DNA of 64,000 nucleotides, taken from NCBI RefSeq assembly GCF_002808045.1, contig NZ_CP025000.1, positions 1,426,001 to 1,490,000 of the forward strand, read 5' to 3'. This DNA comes from Idiomarina sp. X4 (GTDB taxonomy: Bacteria > Pseudomonadota > Gammaproteobacteria > Enterobacterales > Alteromonadaceae). The notes under the pieces are model-generated. The model was not told the origin of the DNA. It saw only the letters and a list, made by a program, of their open reading frames with translations, and ran no database searches. Made by a program: the position numbers and the translations under genes. Below are positions 11,211 to 18,799 of the stretch, in pieces. The stretch's first letter is position 1. Each line of letters begins with the position of its first letter.

Positions 11211-12683
11211 ATGAAATATCAAGATCTGCGAGATTTCATCGCGCTCCTCGAGGAGCGCGGTGAACTTAAACGCATCCAGCAAGAAATAGACCCCTACCTT
11301 GAAATGACCGAAATATCTGACCGTACGTTAAAAGCAGAAGGCCCGGCCTTATTGTTTGAGAACGTGAAAGGTCATGACATGCCGGTGTTGGCGAACCTTT
11401 TTGGTACGCCAGAGCGGGTGGCTTTGGGTATGGGGCAAGAGTCGGTTACGGCCCTGCGCGACGTGGGCAAACTGCTTGCGTTTTTAAAGGAGCCTGAGCC
11501 GCCGAAAGGTTTTCGTGATGCGCTGAATTTGCTGCCTACCTACAAGAAAGTGCTGAGTATGTCGCCGAAAAAGCTGAAAAAGGCACCGTGTCAGCAGGTC
11601 GTCATGAGTGGTGACGAGGTCGACTTAACTAAGTTACCTATTCAGCATTGTTGGCCGGGTGATGTTGCGCCTTTAGTCACCTGGGGGCTTACGGTGACTC
11701 GGGGACCACATAAAGAACGCCAGAATTTAGGTATTTATCGCCAGCAACTTTTGGGGCCGAATAAGCTTATTATGCGTTGGCTGTCGCATCGCGGTGGTGC
11801 GTTGGACTTTCAGGAATGGTGTCAGCAGCATCCCGGTGAAAAGTTTCCGGTGTCTGTCGCATTAGGCGCTGACCCCGCTACAATTTTAGGTGCGGTGACG
11901 CCCGTACCAGATAGCCTTTCTGAATATGCCTTTGCTGGTTTACTGCGTGACAGCAAGACCGAAGTAACCCAATGTATTAGCAACGACTTACAAGTACCGG
12001 CGCACGCAGAAATTATTCTGGAAGGCTATATTGAGCCGGGTGAAACAGCGCCCGAAGGGCCGTACGGTGATCATACCGGCTACTATAACGAAGTGGATGA
12101 GTTTCCGGTGTTTACCGTGACTCATGTGACTCATCGTAAGGACCCAATTTACCACAGTACTTATACAGGTCGTCCGCCAGATGAACCGGCGGTGCTGGGT
12201 GTGGCTTTGAACGAAGTCTTTATTCCGTTATTGCAAAAGCAGTTTCCGGAAATTGTCGATTTTTATTTGCCGCCGGAAGGCTGTTCGTATCGTTTGGCCG
12301 TAGTTACCATGAAGAAGCAATATTCCGGACACGCCAAGCGGGTGATGATGGGCGTCTGGTCTTTCTTGCGTCAGTTTATGTATACGAAGTTTGTCATTGT
12401 ATGCGATGACGATGTGAATGCACGTGACTGGAAAGATGTGATTTGGGCAATGACGACCCGAATGGATCCGGCGCGCGACACCACATTGGTTGAGAATACG
12501 CCAATTGATTACCTCGACTTCGCCTCTCCGGTGTCGGGTCTTGGCTCAAAAATGGGCATGGATGCAACCAATAAGTGGCCGGGCGAAACCGACCGTGAGT
12601 GGGGCGAGCCTATTGTCATGAGTGAAGACGTTAAGCAGCGTGTCGACCAGCTGTGGGACGAACTGAACATTATGGAGTCGTGA
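11211..12683 (+). CDS. ubiD: UbiD, 4-hydroxy-3-octaprenylbenzoate decarboxylase
   Basis: This 490-residue protein is a full-length UbiD-family decarboxylase (E. coli 497). Conserved segments include [10 protein letters not shown], the [10 protein letters not shown] region and the [11 protein letters not shown] loop with the catalytic Glu. UbiD uses prenylated FMN, made by UbiX, to decarboxylate the aromatic ring in ubiquinone synthesis. The next gene, fre, starts immediately after the stop codon, as in E. coli. Confidence 0.96.
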   Translation: MKYQDLRDFIALLEERGELKRIQQEIDPYLEMTEISDRTLKAEGPALLFENVKGHDMPVLANLFGTPERVALGMGQESVTALRDVGKLLAFLKEPEPPKGFRDALNLLPTYKKVLSMSPKKLKKAPCQQVVMSGDEVDLTKLPIQHCWPGDVAPLVTWGLTVTRGPHKERQNLGIYRQQLLGPNKLIMRWLSHRGGALDFQEWCQQHPGEKFPVSVALGADPATILGAVTPVPDSLSEYAFAGLLRDSKTEVTQCISNDLQVPAHAEIILEGYIEPGETAPEGPYGDHTGYYNEVDEFPVFTVTHVTHRKDPIYHSTYTGRPPDEPAVLGVALNEVFIPLLQKQFPEIVDFYLPPEGCSYRLAVVTMKKQYSGHAKRVMMGVWSFLRQFMYTKFVIVCDDDVNARDWKDVIWAMTTRMDPARDTTLVENTPIDYLDFASPVSGLGSKMGMDATNKWPGETDREWGEPIVMSEDVKQRVDQLWDELNIMES

Positions 12684-13385
12684 ATGAGTCAACAAATGAC
12701 CTGTAAAGCCGAAATTTCGCGCCAATTAGCGGACGCTGTATGGGAAGTGCGTTTGCAATTGCCGCAGCCGGTTGAGTTTAAAGCAGGCCAATACATGATG
12801 GCGGTTATGGGCGAGAGGGATAAGCGACCTTTTAGTATCGCGTCATGCCCATCGAAGGAAAGTGAGTGGTTACTCCATGTAGGAGCGACGCCAGACAACA
12901 CCTATGCGATGGAAGTGCTGGATAAAATACGCGCAGACGGTGAGCTGGAAGTCGACGGCCCCGACGGCATTGCGTTTTATCGACAAAACAGCGATAAGCC
13001 TGCTGTAATCATTGCGGGCGGTACGGGCTTTTCTTATGCTTATTCCATTCTACAACAGCATTTACGAGCAACGCCGGAGCGCCCATTAACGTTATATTGG
13101 GGCGCAAAGAGCCTGGCCGATTTGTACCTGCACGACGAGCTCGAGCATTTAGCAAAACAATACGAGTACTTTGACTATCACCCGGTGGTTGAAGACGCCG
13201 CTGGTGACTGGCCGTATTCCATTGGTTTAGTCCATCAGGCGGTAATGGCGCGTCAACAGGACTTGCAAGACTGTGAAGTTTACATGGCAGGCCGTTTTGA
13301 AATGGTGCGCGTTATTAGAGATGATTTTGTCGCTCAAGGCGTACCGTTAGAAAACCTTTACGGTGACGCTCTGTCGTTTATTTAA
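12684..13385 (+). CDS. fre: NAD(P)H-flavin reductase Fre
   Basis: This 233-residue protein of the ferredoxin-NADP reductase fold equals E. coli Fre in length. The flavin-binding motif RPFSIAS is near residue 50, and the nucleotide motif GGTGFSYAYSIL is near 110. The C-terminus YGDALSFI is typical of Fre/LuxG. It supplies reduced free flavin, which may support the prenyl-FMN cofactor used by UbiD and ferric reduction. It is transcribed with ubiD (zero-base spacing). Confidence 0.94.
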   Translation: MSQQMTCKAEISRQLADAVWEVRLQLPQPVEFKAGQYMMAVMGERDKRPFSIASCPSKESEWLLHVGATPDNTYAMEVLDKIRADGELEVDGPDGIAFYRQNSDKPAVIIAGGTGFSYAYSILQQHLRATPERPLTLYWGAKSLADLYLHDELEHLAKQYEYFDYHPVVEDAAGDWPYSIGLVHQAVMARQQDLQDCEVYMAGRFEMVRVIRDDFVAQGVPLENLYGDALSFI

Positions 13386-13392
13386 AGACAAT

Positions 13393-13420
13393 TTGTTAAT
13401 GCAATAAGCTGCGTTATACT
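13393..13420 (+). promoter_or_regulatory. Sigma-70-type promoter for the thiamine operon
   Basis: A -35 element TTGTTA (13393-13398) and a -10 element TATACT (13415-13420) are separated by 16 bases. They lie just upstream of the TPP aptamer, so transcription would begin near 13427 and include the whole riboswitch. This is read by eye and not measured. Confidence 0.55.
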
Positions 13421-13430
13421 GACGCCGCTT

Positions 13431-13512
13431 TACCAAGGGGTGCCGGCAACGGCTGAGATGCGAAAGCGAACCCTTAAAACCTGATCCGGTTAATACTGGC
13501 GTAGGGATGGTA
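13431..13512 (+). promoter_or_regulatory. TPP riboswitch aptamer (THI element)
   Basis: The conserved thi-box pieces are present in order: GGGGTGCC, GGCTGAGATG, AACCC, ACCTGATCCGG, TTAATACTGGCGTAGGGA. The closing helix P1 pairs TACCA (13431-13435) with TGGTA (13508-13512). The aptamer binds thiamine pyrophosphate and turns the downstream genes off when TPP is plentiful. The receptor gene begins at 13574. The segment between holds two alternative hairpins, described in the findings, that suggest translational control. Confidence 0.95.
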
Positions 13513-13535
13513 GAAAACCCGTCTAATACAGCCTT

Positions 13536-13573
13536 ACCGGATCGTTTCTGACTTTGTTTTGAGGAAATGATCC
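13536..13573 (+). promoter_or_regulatory. Putative expression platform: SD-sequestering hairpin
   Basis: GGATCGTTTC (13539-13548) can pair with GAAATGATCC (13564-13573), ten pairs with one G-U. This hides much of the GAGGAAA ribosome site next to the ATG at 13574. The overlapping segment ACCGGATC (13536-13543) is also an exact complement of GATCCGGT (13483-13490) inside the aptamer. The two pairings exclude each other. Confidence 0.6.
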
Positions 13574-15697
13574 ATGCAAAAATTCACATCTTACTTAGCA
13601 GCCAGTATTGGCTTAGCATTATTACAAACGCCGGTTCTGGCTTATGGTCAGGATAACGCCAGCGATTTCGAAATCATTGAAGTCAGCGGCGACTTTCACA
13701 AACGCACGCTGAATGAAACCACCAGCAGTGTGTCAATTATGGACCAAAATGCGATGCAGCAGCGTAACGCGCAGCATTTGCAGGATACGCTCAACAGCTT
13801 TGCCAACGTCAATTTCTCCGGTGGTACATCGACCGCACGCTTTATTCAGATTCGTGGCATGGGCGAGCGTTCTCAATTTGTTGATCCGATTAGCCCGTCA
13901 GTCGGCCTTATTATAGATGGTATTGATTACAGCGGCTTAGGTACGGCCGCCTCGCTTTTCGATATCAACCAGATTGAAGTCTTCCGAGGACCGCAAAGCG
14001 GACGTTTTGGAGTCAACGCGATGGCCGGCTTAGTGTTGTTGGACAGCGTGCAACCAACGGAAGAGTTCAGTGGCCAGTTTGAGTTGTCAGCCGGTAATTA
14101 TGACGAACGCATGGGCGGCTTAGCATTAGGCGGGCAACTGGGCGTACTGGGCAAGGCCCGCTTTTCTGTCAGTCAGTTTAAGCAAGACGGCTACATTGAG
14201 AATACCTATTTAGATCGAGACGACACGAACAATCGGAATGAACTTGGCGCACGGCTTTTGTTGAACACCGAATTTACCAAGAACTGGACGTTAGACACCG
14301 TCCTGCACTACAACGATGTTGATAACGGTTACGATGCCTTTAGCCTTGATAACAACCGAACAACGTTGTCAGATGAGCCGGGGTACGATCGCCTGAAAAG
14401 TGAAGCGGTAAAAACGACTCTGAATTATCTAGGCTGGGATAACAGCCGGCTTGAGTTGTCAGCCAGTGTTTTAAACGCGGATACTGCTTACGCCTTTGAC
14501 GAAGACTGGACGTATGTTGGAATTGCTCCTGGTTGGGAGTACTCGTCATTTGATGCCTACCTTCGAGACAGAAAAGACAAAACAGCCGAGGTTCGTTGGT
14601 TATCGATCGACCCTGAAGCGTTATTTGGGGTGGAAACTGAGTGGGTAGCGGGAGCCTATTACTACGAAAAAGACGTAGCGCTCACACGTGATTATTTTAA
14701 TTGGGACTTAGGCCAGCCGGATATTTTCCAAAGTGATTATCGCAGTCAACATGCCGCGGTCTATGGCGAATTGACGCAGCACTGGAGTGAGAAGTTCTCC
14801 ACTATTAGCGGCTTGCGTATTGAACAGTATGACAATGACTACGCCGACAGCCGTAATATAGAAGCGCAGCCGGAAGATACCATGGTCGGCGGTAGCTTTA
14901 GTGCCCGGTATCAGGCCGCACCAAACAGTTATTGGTATGCCACCGTATCGCGTGGTTATAAGTCGGGCGGTGTTAATGGCGAAGCGCTTGGTAAAGCGGA
15001 CGACCAAGGCCTGGACGAACTCAAAGACTATCTGCTTGAGCGCGCGACCTTTGAGCCTGAAATTCTATGGAGTGCTGAGTTCGGTGTTAAAGGGAGCAGC
15101 CCAAGCGGGGACTTAACCTCTCGAGTGAGCACTTTTTATCATTGGCGTGACGATGTTCAGCTGAAAAGCTGGGTGAATCGAAACCAATCGTTTGTCGGTT
15201 ATATTGAAAATGCCGCAGAAGGGAAGGGCTATGGTCTGGAAGCCGAAATTCGCAATAAATTGACCGACTGGCTTACAGCATTTGCTTCTGCCAGCTGGCT
15301 GGAAACCGAAATAGAAGGCTTTGTGACAGAGGATGGTATGGATATGACCGGTCGTGAGCAAGCTCATGCGCCTCAGTATCAATTCAATGTTGGCCTCGAA
15401 GGTTGGTATGGCGAGAATGTTCAATGGGTGCTGCAGGCTGACGGCAAAGACGAGTTTTATTTCTCGAACTCTCATAATCAGAAATCTGAGTCCATGACAT
15501 TGGTGCACTTTGCTGTGAACTACTACGTTGATGACTGGCGCGTGAGCTTGTGGGGACGGAACTTAACGGATGAAGATTACGAAGTGCGTGGTTTCTACTT
15601 TGCGAATGATCCCAGAACTCAGTACGAGAATGACGAAACCTACGTGCAGTACGGTGAGCCGCGTCGTTTCGGTATAACTGTTAGCAAGTCGTTGTAA
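13574..15697 (+). CDS. TonB-dependent outer-membrane receptor, probable thiamine uptake
   Basis: The 707-residue protein starts with a signal peptide cleaved after about residue 25 (VLAYGQ). A plug domain (about 40-160) follows, with IRGMGERSQF and EVFRGPQSGRFG motifs, then a 22-strand-type barrel ending in RRFGITVSKSL. It brings ligands across the outer membrane using TonB energy. Thiamine or a derivative is inferred from the TPP riboswitch in front and the PnuT permease behind. The ribosome site GAGGAAA is close to the ATG and may be masked by RNA structure. Confidence 0.88.
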   Translation: MQKFTSYLAASIGLALLQTPVLAYGQDNASDFEIIEVSGDFHKRTLNETTSSVSIMDQNAMQQRNAQHLQDTLNSFANVNFSGGTSTARFIQIRGMGERSQFVDPISPSVGLIIDGIDYSGLGTAASLFDINQIEVFRGPQSGRFGVNAMAGLVLLDSVQPTEEFSGQFELSAGNYDERMGGLALGGQLGVLGKARFSVSQFKQDGYIENTYLDRDDTNNRNELGARLLLNTEFTKNWTLDTVLHYNDVDNGYDAFSLDNNRTTLSDEPGYDRLKSEAVKTTLNYLGWDNSRLELSASVLNADTAYAFDEDWTYVGIAPGWEYSSFDAYLRDRKDKTAEVRWLSIDPEALFGVETEWVAGAYYYEKDVALTRDYFNWDLGQPDIFQSDYRSQHAAVYGELTQHWSEKFSTISGLRIEQYDNDYADSRNIEAQPEDTMVGGSFSARYQAAPNSYWYATVSRGYKSGGVNGEALGKADDQGLDELKDYLLERATFEPEILWSAEFGVKGSSPSGDLTSRVSTFYHWRDDVQLKSWVNRNQSFVGYIENAAEGKGYGLEAEIRNKLTDWLTAFASASWLETEIEGFVTEDGMDMTGREQAHAPQYQFNVGLEGWYGENVQWVLQADGKDEFYFSNSHNQKSESMTLVHFAVNYYVDDWRVSLWGRNLTDEDYEVRGFYFANDPRTQYENDETYVQYGEPRRFGITVSKSL

Positions 15698-15706
15698 GGA
15701 AAAGCT

Positions 15707-16324
15707 GTGATAGAAACCCTGTTAGAACAGTTAATGATGAGCTCTTTGTGGGAGTTAGCCGCACTATTATTTGCGCTGGGGTACCTGGTGCTTGCCGCGC
15801 ATCAGAAGCAATGGTGTTGGCTGTCGGCGACCATAAGCTGCAGTATTTACGCGGTGTTGTTCTGGCAGGGTAAGTTGTATATGGAGTCGGTACTGCAGGC
15901 TATTTATGTGGCCATGGCTGGTTACGGCTGGTGGCAGTGGCGTTTCCAGAAATCCGCAGCGCAAGAAAGCCCCGGTGGTGCTAAGTACCAGTTGAAGTGG
16001 CACTTTTTACAGTGGATATGGCTGGTCGCCTTAGCGGCGGTTATTGCTTATACCCTCTCGGTTTATACCGATGCGGATGCTGTCTGGCTTGATACTTATA
16101 CCACTGTATTTAGTTTGCTGGCAACTTGGCTTGTTACTAAGAAAGCGTATGAAACCTGGTGGTACTGGCTGGTTATTGACAGTGTTTATGTGTATTTGTA
16201 TGCCAGTAAAGGCTTTGTCGCAACAGCGTTGTTGTTTGTCGTCTACTTGGGATTAGTGCTTTATGCCATGTGGCGTTGGCATCAGGATAATCCACAACCA
16301 GAGCCGGTAAAGAGTGCCGGATGA
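15707..16324 (+). CDS. pnuT: PnuT, PnuC-family thiamine transporter
   Basis: This 205-residue inner-membrane protein has about seven hydrophobic helices. Family marks are YVAMAGYGWWQWRFQ and the tryptophan-rich segment AYETWWYWLVIDSVYVYLY. PnuC-family proteins carry vitamins by facilitated diffusion followed by phosphorylation trapping. Members under TPP riboswitches are called PnuT and carry thiamine. It lies nine bases after the receptor and overlaps the kinase-like gene by four bases, fitting transport coupled to phosphorylation. Confidence 0.9.
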   Translation: MIETLLEQLMMSSLWELAALLFALGYLVLAAHQKQWCWLSATISCSIYAVLFWQGKLYMESVLQAIYVAMAGYGWWQWRFQKSAAQESPGGAKYQLKWHFLQWIWLVALAAVIAYTLSVYTDADAVWLDTYTTVFSLLATWLVTKKAYETWWYWLVIDSVYVYLYASKGFVATALLFVVYLGLVLYAMWRWHQDNPQPEPVKSAG

Positions 16325-17064
16325 TACCTGCACCTAAAACAGTCACTCGGCTAACCAGTGGCCAGTCAAACCAAGCGCTGCGGCTTAAATCCGATGACTC
16401 TGATCTCGTACTAAAGCGGTGGCAAAATGATAGCTTGTTTCAGGTTGATCGGAGCCTGGAGGTTGCTGTACAGAAAACGCTTGCCGAAAGCGGAGCTGCC
16501 CCTGACGTGTTGGACTGGAATGAAGCAGAAGGCTGGTTACTGCAGCCTTACTTAGAAGCGCCTTCATTAAATCAGGTAACGTTATCGCCCGCTATTAAAG
16601 CAACGGTATTGGCTGAGGTTCTCGCGAAAATTCACTCCTTTAAGCCAAGCATTCCTCACTGGAGATTGAACGACAAAGTAGAGCATTACCTGCAGCAGCT
16701 TTCCAACTATCAACCTTCCTTGGCTAACTCTTTTCGGGAAGAGAAAAGTCAGCACCAGCAGGCGATTGATCAATGGCTGGAGTACCCGGTGCTTTGTCAC
16801 AATGACCTGTCGATGAATCATATTCTTATGACGGCTCCCATTAAAGTGATTGACTGGGAGTATGCGGGAGTCGGGCACCCACTGTTTGATATTGCGAATA
16901 CCATCGTCATGAACAAGCTTGACGACGCTATGGCGGAACGGCTGCTGACAGACTACGCACGATTAACGCGTTATGACGTCGAGCTTGCTGATATGGCCGA
17001 ATGGCTTGATTTGGTGGATTGGCTGAATAACTTATGGCAGCATTTACTTTCCTATTCTAAATAA
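16321..17064 (+). CDS. Thiamine-kinase-like phosphotransferase (APH/ChoK fold)
   Basis: This 247-residue protein of the aminoglycoside/choline kinase fold has the catalytic loop CHNDLSMNHIL (Brenner-type HxDxxxxN) and the metal-binding IDWEYAGVGHPLFDIAN. E. coli ThiK belongs to this family. Position in a TPP-controlled transporter operon and overlap with pnuT make phosphorylation of incoming thiamine to thiamine monophosphate the most likely role. Substrate is inferred; other small alcohols cannot be excluded from sequence. Confidence 0.8.
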   Translation: MIPAPKTVTRLTSGQSNQALRLKSDDSDLVLKRWQNDSLFQVDRSLEVAVQKTLAESGAAPDVLDWNEAEGWLLQPYLEAPSLNQVTLSPAIKATVLAEVLAKIHSFKPSIPHWRLNDKVEHYLQQLSNYQPSLANSFREEKSQHQQAIDQWLEYPVLCHNDLSMNHILMTAPIKVIDWEYAGVGHPLFDIANTIVMNKLDDAMAERLLTDYARLTRYDVELADMAEWLDLVDWLNNLWQHLLSYSK

Positions 17065-17077
17065 AGTTGAAAGTAGC

Positions 17078-18403
17078 ATGACCGACAAACAGTTGACTGA
17101 AAAGGTTTACGGCTATTTAGCGGAAGATGAAGACGCGCGGGTGTGTAAGGACATCCCGGAATCGGCATGTCACCATCAGCCAAAATCGTTTGTGTTAATG
17201 CTGCTGTCTTTGACGTTAACTAAGTTGGGCGATAGCTTAGTCAGTGCCCGCTTAGTCTTACCCTGGATGCTAAGCTCGTTAGGCGCTCCTGCAATATTTA
17301 TCAGTGCGCTAGTGCCTCTGCGAGAGTCGCTGGCGTTATTGCCTCAGCTGTTTGTAGCGCAACAATTACGCCAACAACCCGTTAGAAAATGGTTTTGGGT
17401 TGCAGGCAGCGTGGGGCAGGCTCTCTCTTTACTTTTAATGCTGTTAGCAGTGGCCACGCTGAATAACAATGCACTGGGTTGGAGTGTTGTCTCGCTACTT
17501 GCACTGTTTAGCCTGTCCCGGGGGATTTGTTCTGTTGCCAATAAGGACGTTACCGGTAAAACGGTGTCTAAAACACGCCGAGGCCGACTATCGGGTGTCG
17601 CAGCCTCTTCTGCTGGTTTACTGACGTTGTTGACCGCTTTGGTTATTGTTTTTTCGCCGGAAGTAGATGGTCAGCGTTGGTTATTTTTAGCCTTGCTGGG
17701 AGCGGGTGTTGTTTTATGGCTTTTAGCGGCTGCCTTGTACGCCGGTATTCCAGAGGTCGCTGGCGCTACTGAAGGTGGTGGTAACGCAGTCTCTGAAGCC
17801 GTTAAGTCAATTTCTCTGCTTTGGCGGAACGGTCAGTTTGGGCATTTCGTTTTGACTCGCGCTTTGCTCGTCGCGGCTGCTTTTGCCATTCCTTATATTG
17901 TTGTGCTTATTCAGCGCCAGGGCGATACCGAATTAACCAGTCTGGGTAGCCTTATGCTGGCCAGTGGCCTTGCTGGCTTGCTGGCTGGGCGCTTTTGGGG
18001 ACGTTGGTCTGATTCAGCCAGCCATCATGTTATGGCAGCAGCATCGGTCATGTCGACGTTCGTCATGGCGGCAGCACTGGCTATATTCTATTGGGCACCA
18101 AATTGGCTCGGTCTTGAGTGGATTGCTGCTTTATTGTTGTTTGCGTCCGCAGTCGCCCACCATGGTGCGCGGGTTGGTCGTAAAACGTATTTGGTCGATA
18201 TGGCAAATCAGGATAATAGAGCACAACTGACCGCTGTTTCAAATACCGTTATGGGAGTTGTTTTATTAGCGGGGTTGTTACTTGGCTGGGTTGACTCAGC
18301 GTATGGAGCTCATGCTGTTTTATGGGTTCTTATCGCGGTAGGTATACTTGCAACGTTAAGCGCATTGAAACTACCCGACGTGTCGGGAGACACGTCAGCA
18401 TAG
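17078..18403 (+). CDS. MFS transporter in the thiamine operon
   Basis: The 441-residue protein has a hydrophilic N-terminal stretch of about 35 residues and then about 12 membrane helices. It looks like a major facilitator carrier (motifs KLGDSLVSARLVLPWML and GRFWGRWSD). It begins 13 bases after the kinase-like gene, so it should be co-transcribed and TPP-controlled. The substrate is unknown. It could move thiamine precursors, or export a by-product. It contains CHH at 47-49 and a cysteine near 38, which are unusual for an MFS N-terminus. Confidence 0.75.
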   Translation: MTDKQLTEKVYGYLAEDEDARVCKDIPESACHHQPKSFVLMLLSLTLTKLGDSLVSARLVLPWMLSSLGAPAIFISALVPLRESLALLPQLFVAQQLRQQPVRKWFWVAGSVGQALSLLLMLLAVATLNNNALGWSVVSLLALFSLSRGICSVANKDVTGKTVSKTRRGRLSGVAASSAGLLTLLTALVIVFSPEVDGQRWLFLALLGAGVVLWLLAAALYAGIPEVAGATEGGGNAVSEAVKSISLLWRNGQFGHFVLTRALLVAAAFAIPYIVVLIQRQGDTELTSLGSLMLASGLAGLLAGRFWGRWSDSASHHVMAAASVMSTFVMAAALAIFYWAPNWLGLEWIAALLLFASAVAHHGARVGRKTYLVDMANQDNRAQLTAVSNTVMGVVLLAGLLLGWVDSAYGAHAVLWVLIAVGILATLSALKLPDVSGDTSA

Positions 18404-18425
18404 CTTACAAAAACTTCTGCAGATT

Positions 18426-18623
18426 TTACTTTCCTCGAATGGTGGCGTAGAGACCAATAATTACTGCGGCAACGCCACCAATTAGGTACCAGATGGTGTT
18501 GTCTGTTGGTTCATTGGTTGCCATTTCCGATACTTCCGACGCAATGGATTGTGACGCTTCATAAGAGAAGTACAGCAAGATAGCGCCAACGATAATTAAA
18601 ACAATACCAACTATGCGAGTCAT
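18426..18623 (-). CDS. DUF3185 family small membrane protein
   Basis: A 65-residue protein starts at the ATG at 18623, preceded by AAAAGGAAA. Two membrane helices (about 2-20 and 42-60) flank a polar segment rich in Ser, Glu and Thr. This layout matches DUF3185 proteins, which have no known function. The longer frame to 18668 adds 15 residues without a ribosome site. It is transcribed towards the thiamine operon and away from the next receptor. Confidence 0.75.
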   Translation of the reverse strand: MTRIVGIVLIIVGAILLYFSYEASQSIASEVSEMATNEPTDNTIWYLIGGVAAVIIGLYATIRGK

Positions 18624-18799
18624 AACGGTTTCCTTTTGTTGTGTTAACAGTTTCTCAATATATCGCACTGTTATTTAAGCGCAAGCCCTCATTTTTTTGT
18701 TGATTTATATCATACGGCATATTCCTTAACGATTACTGTAAGTGTAATTGTTAATAAGCGCACCGTTTAAAACTAAAATAACAAGATTGGGGAAGAACT

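Noticed and set aside
18624..18799. Fur box in front of the second TonB receptor
   Set aside because: No match good enough to the GATAATGATAATCATTATC consensus was found.
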